A stretch of 24,621 bases of DNA, taken from positions 1 through 24,621 of the forward strand of contig CAADST010000027.1 in assembly GCA_900751815.1 (NCBI GenBank), given 5' to 3'. Position 1 is the first letter of the stretch. Each line of letters starts with the position of its first letter. This DNA is from Bacilli bacterium (GTDB lineage Bacteria; Bacillota_I; Bacilli_A; RF39; UBA660). Below the pieces are notes generated by a model. It was given only the letters and a program-made list of their open reading frames with translations, did not search any database and had not been told where the DNA came from. Position numbers and translations under genes: made by a program. Below, one piece after another: positions 22,137-24,621 of this stretch.

Positions 22137-24218
22137 ATGGCTAGAGATGTATCATTAGATAAATTAAGAAATATCGGTATCATGGCGCACATCGATGCCG
22201 GAAAAACTACATTTACAGAAAGAGTATTGTTTCATACAGGTATAACTCATAAAATTGGTGAAACCCATGATGGCGAATCACAAATGGACTGGATGGAACA
22301 AGAAAAAGAAAGAGGTATTACTATTACTAGTGCTGCAACAACTGCTCATTGGAAAGGATACCGACTAAATATCATCGATACTCCAGGACATGTTGACTTC
22401 ACAGTTGAAGTTCAAAGATCTCTAAGAGTACTTGATGGTGCAATATGCTTACTTGATGCTAATGCTGGGGTTGAACCACAATCAGAAACTGTATGGCGTC
22501 AAGCAACAGAATATAAAGTTCCAAGAATGATATTTGCTAATAAAATGGATAAAATCGGTGCTGATTTTGAATTTACATTAAGTACTATTAAATCAAGACT
22601 TGGAGTAAATTATGCTCCAATTCAATGGCCTATTGGTGCTGAATCTGAATTTAATGGAGTTATTGATTTACTTACAAGAAAAGCATATCATTATAATGGA
22701 GAACAACAAGAAGTTGCTGAAGAAATCGAAATACCAGCTGATTTAGTTGATATAGTTGAACAAAAAAGAACTGAATTAATTGAAAAAGCTGTTGAATTCG
22801 ATGATGAATTAATGGAAAAATATCTTGAAGGTGAAGAACTTGCTGTTGAAGATATCAAAAAAGCTATCCGTAAAGGAGTTTTGGCTGCTGAATTCTTCCC
22901 AGTAATGTGTGGTAGTGCCCTATCTAATATGGGTGTTAAGCTTGCACTCGATGCTGTAATAGATTACATGCCAAGTCCACTTGATGTACCAGCTATCGAA
23001 TGTATGGATATGAATGGTAATGACCTACTTCGTCATCCTAGTGATTCTGAACCATTTACAGCAATGGCTTTCAAAATCATGACAGACCCATATGTTGGTA
23101 GACTTGCATTCTTCAGAGTTTACTCTGGACACTTACAAAGTGGTTCATATGTATTATGTACAAATGCAACAGGTAAGAAAGAAAAAGAAAGAGTTGGAAG
23201 AATACTTCAAATGCACGCTAATCATCGTAAAGAAATTACTGAAGTATATTGTGGTGAAATAGCTGCAGCAGTTGGTTTAAAATCAACTACTACTGCTGAT
23301 ACATTATGTGATGAAAAAAATCCATGTATCATGAAAGGAATGGAATTCCCACTTCCTGTTATTGATGAAGCTATTGAACCAAAATCAAAAGCTGACCAAG
23401 AAAAAATGGCTACAGCTTTACAAAAACTAGCTGAAGAAGACCCAACATTTAAATATAAAACTGATCCAGAAACTGGACAAACAGTTATAAGTGGTATGGG
23501 AGAACTTCACTTAGATATTCAAGTTGATAGAATGCGTCGTGAATTCGGCGTTGAAGCAAACATTGGTCGTCCACAAGTTGCTTATCGTGAAACAATCACT
23601 CAAGCCGCTGAATGTGAAGGAAAATATATTAAACAATCAGGTGGTCGTGGACAATATGGTCATGTTTGGGTTAGATTTGAACCAAATCCTGAAAAAGGAT
23701 ATGAATTTGTTGATGCTATCGTTGGTGGGGTAGTTCCTCGTGAATATATTCCAGTAACTGATAAAGGATTACAAGAAGCTATGGCTGGTGGAATTCTTGC
23801 AGGTTACCCAATGGTAGATGTTAAAGCAACATTATTCGATGGTTCTTACCATGATGTCGATTCATCAGAAATGGCTTTCAAAATTGCAGCTTCTATGGCT
23901 TTAAAAGAAGCTAAGAATAAATGTAAACCAGTTTTACTAGAACCAATTATGAAAGTTGAAGTAGTAATACCTGATGAATACATGGGTAATGTTATGGGTG
24001 ACTTAACAAGTCGTCGTGGAAAACCTATGGGTAATGAATCTCGTGGAAATGCTTTGTCAATTAGTGCAATGGTTCCACTTGCAGAAATGTTCGGTTATGC
24101 AACTAGCCTTCGTTCAAATACTCAAGGTCGTGGAAACTTTACAATGACACTAGATCATTATGAAGAAGTTCCAAAAGGAATTGCTGAAGAAATTATTAAG
24201 AAAAACAGCATAAATTAA
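22137..24218 (+). CDS. fusA: Elongation factor G
   Basis: 693 residues from ATG 22137; GGTGA, formed by the end of rpsG, lies 5 nt upstream, whereas the ATG at 22125 lies inside rpsG without a site. G motifs: AHIDAGKT (17-24), switch II DTPGH (81-85), NKMD (135-138). Domains II-V follow, with [16 protein letters not shown] sequence in domain IV and the C-terminal [13 protein letters not shown]. Length and motifs are typical of the translocating EF-G, not of a resistance paralogue. It is probably coupled translationally to rpsG. Confidence 0.97.
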   Translation: MARDVSLDKLRNIGIMAHIDAGKTTFTERVLFHTGITHKIGETHDGESQMDWMEQEKERGITITSAATTAHWKGYRLNIIDTPGHVDFTVEVQRSLRVLDGAICLLDANAGVEPQSETVWRQATEYKVPRMIFANKMDKIGADFEFTLSTIKSRLGVNYAPIQWPIGAESEFNGVIDLLTRKAYHYNGEQQEVAEEIEIPADLVDIVEQKRTELIEKAVEFDDELMEKYLEGEELAVEDIKKAIRKGVLAAEFFPVMCGSALSNMGVKLALDAVIDYMPSPLDVPAIECMDMNGNDLLRHPSDSEPFTAMAFKIMTDPYVGRLAFFRVYSGHLQSGSYVLCTNATGKKEKERVGRILQMHANHRKEITEVYCGEIAAAVGLKSTTTADTLCDEKNPCIMKGMEFPLPVIDEAIEPKSKADQEKMATALQKLAEEDPTFKYKTDPETGQTVISGMGELHLDIQVDRMRREFGVEANIGRPQVAYRETITQAAECEGKYIKQSGGRGQYGHVWVRFEPNPEKGYEFVDAIVGGVVPREYIPVTDKGLQEAMAGGILAGYPMVDVKATLFDGSYHDVDSSEMAFKIAASMALKEAKNKCKPVLLEPIMKVEVVIPDEYMGNVMGDLTSRRGKPMGNESRGNALSISAMVPLAEMFGYATSLRSNTQGRGNFTMTLDHYEEVPKGIAEEIIKKNSIN

Positions 24219-24227
24219 GAATAATAC

Positions 24228-24256
24228 TTGAAAAATTTTCAAGCATTAGATAAAAT
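24228..24256 (+). promoter_or_regulatory. Promoter of tuf
   Basis: TTGAAA (24228-24233), 17 bp, TAAAAT (24251-24256). The -35 lies in a CTTGAAA/TTTCAAG hairpin without a T run, so tuf may be read both from here and through fusA. Confidence 0.6.
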
Positions 24257-24290
24257 ATAATAGTAATAGAAAAAAGGAGGAAATATTATT

Positions 24291-24621
24291 ATGGCAAGAG
24301 AAAAATTTGATCGTTCAAAAGAACATGTTAATATTGGTACTATTGGCCATGTTGACCATGGTAAAACAACATTAACTGCTGCGATCACTAAATATTTTGG
24401 TACTTTTGTTGATTATGCTGATATCGACAAAGCTCCAGAAGAAAGAGAAAGAGGTATAACAATCAACACTGCGCATGTTGAATACGAAACTGAAAAAAGA
24501 CACTATGCCCATGTTGACTGTCCAGGACATGCCGATTATGTTAAAAACATGATCACAGGTGCAGCTCAAATGGACGGAGCAATCCTTGTTGTATCTGCTG
24601 CTGACGGTCCAATGCCACAAA
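24291..24621 (+). CDS. tuf: Elongation factor Tu, 3'-partial
   Basis: The first 110 residues are in the window; the frame runs off the end. ATG 24291 follows AAAGGAGG. GTPase motifs GHVDHGKT (19-26) and DCPGH (76-80), and the switch I end [11 protein letters not shown], are those of EF-Tu. The switch I region before ERERGIT (about 37-50) is slightly shorter than in Bacillus. EF-Tu delivers aminoacyl-tRNA to the ribosome. The order rpsL-rpsG-fusA-tuf is the classical str operon. Confidence 0.97.
   Translation, partial: MAREKFDRSKEHVNIGTIGHVDHGKTTLTAAITKYFGTFVDYADIDKAPEERERGITINTAHVEYETEKRHYAHVDCPGHADYVKNMITGAAQMDGAILVVSAADGPMPQ

Overview
The window is about 24.6 kb of AT-rich DNA from a low-GC Gram-positive-type bacterium: Bacillota or a Mollicutes-related Bacilli lineage such as the uncultured gut RF39/Erysipelotrichia-like groups (lineage is inference). 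TGA is a stop codon (rpsG ends TGG-TGA) and Trp is TGG, so the standard bacterial code applies. Shine-Dalgarno sequences are strong, TTG and GTG starts occur, and many promoters are near-consensus sigma-A type with 17-bp spacers.

Bases 1-4527 hold the 3' part of a multi-pass membrane protein gene (open to base 1), a convergent small helical-protein gene, tRNA-Cys(GCA), an ER/SipW-type signal peptidase with a long tail, and a DAACS (glutamate/neutral amino acid) symporter. Bases 4528-8429 form a T-box-controlled phenylalanyl-tRNA synthetase operon (pheS-pheT) whose last gene, coupled to pheT by a TAATG overlap, encodes a small HEYYH putative metallopeptidase.

Bases 8430-15306 are the accessory part: two tandem XRE regulators diverge from a secreted FN3 surface protein across an intergenic region with two identical 17-bp palindromes. 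A third HTH gene, a TtcA-type tRNA thiolase, a 33-bp tandem repeat, a Ca2+-type P-type ATPase, and a scar where the 3' remnants of two surface-protein genes meet head to head follow. Bases 15307-17760 hold a TetR regulator, a membrane-anchored thioredoxin-like protein and a membrane-anchored Ig-like protein.

Bases 17761 to the end are a ribosomal/translation cluster: rplK-rplA with a candidate L1-binding leader, rplJ-rplL with an L10 leader, a hypothetical gene, a 41-aa prepilin-like gene, then rpsL-rpsG-fusA and the start of tuf. The usual rpoB-rpoC pair between rplL and rpsL is absent, as is secE-nusG directly upstream of rplK. L11 carries a 60-residue charged tail and S12 has Ile at the normally invariant Pro of the KDLPG motif.

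I did not see one obvious large new defence or mobile system. The strongest leads are the XRE/operator/surface-protein module, the pheT-coupled HExxH protein, the S12 and L11 oddities, the prepilin-like microprotein in the rpoBC gap, and the head-to-head remnant locus.
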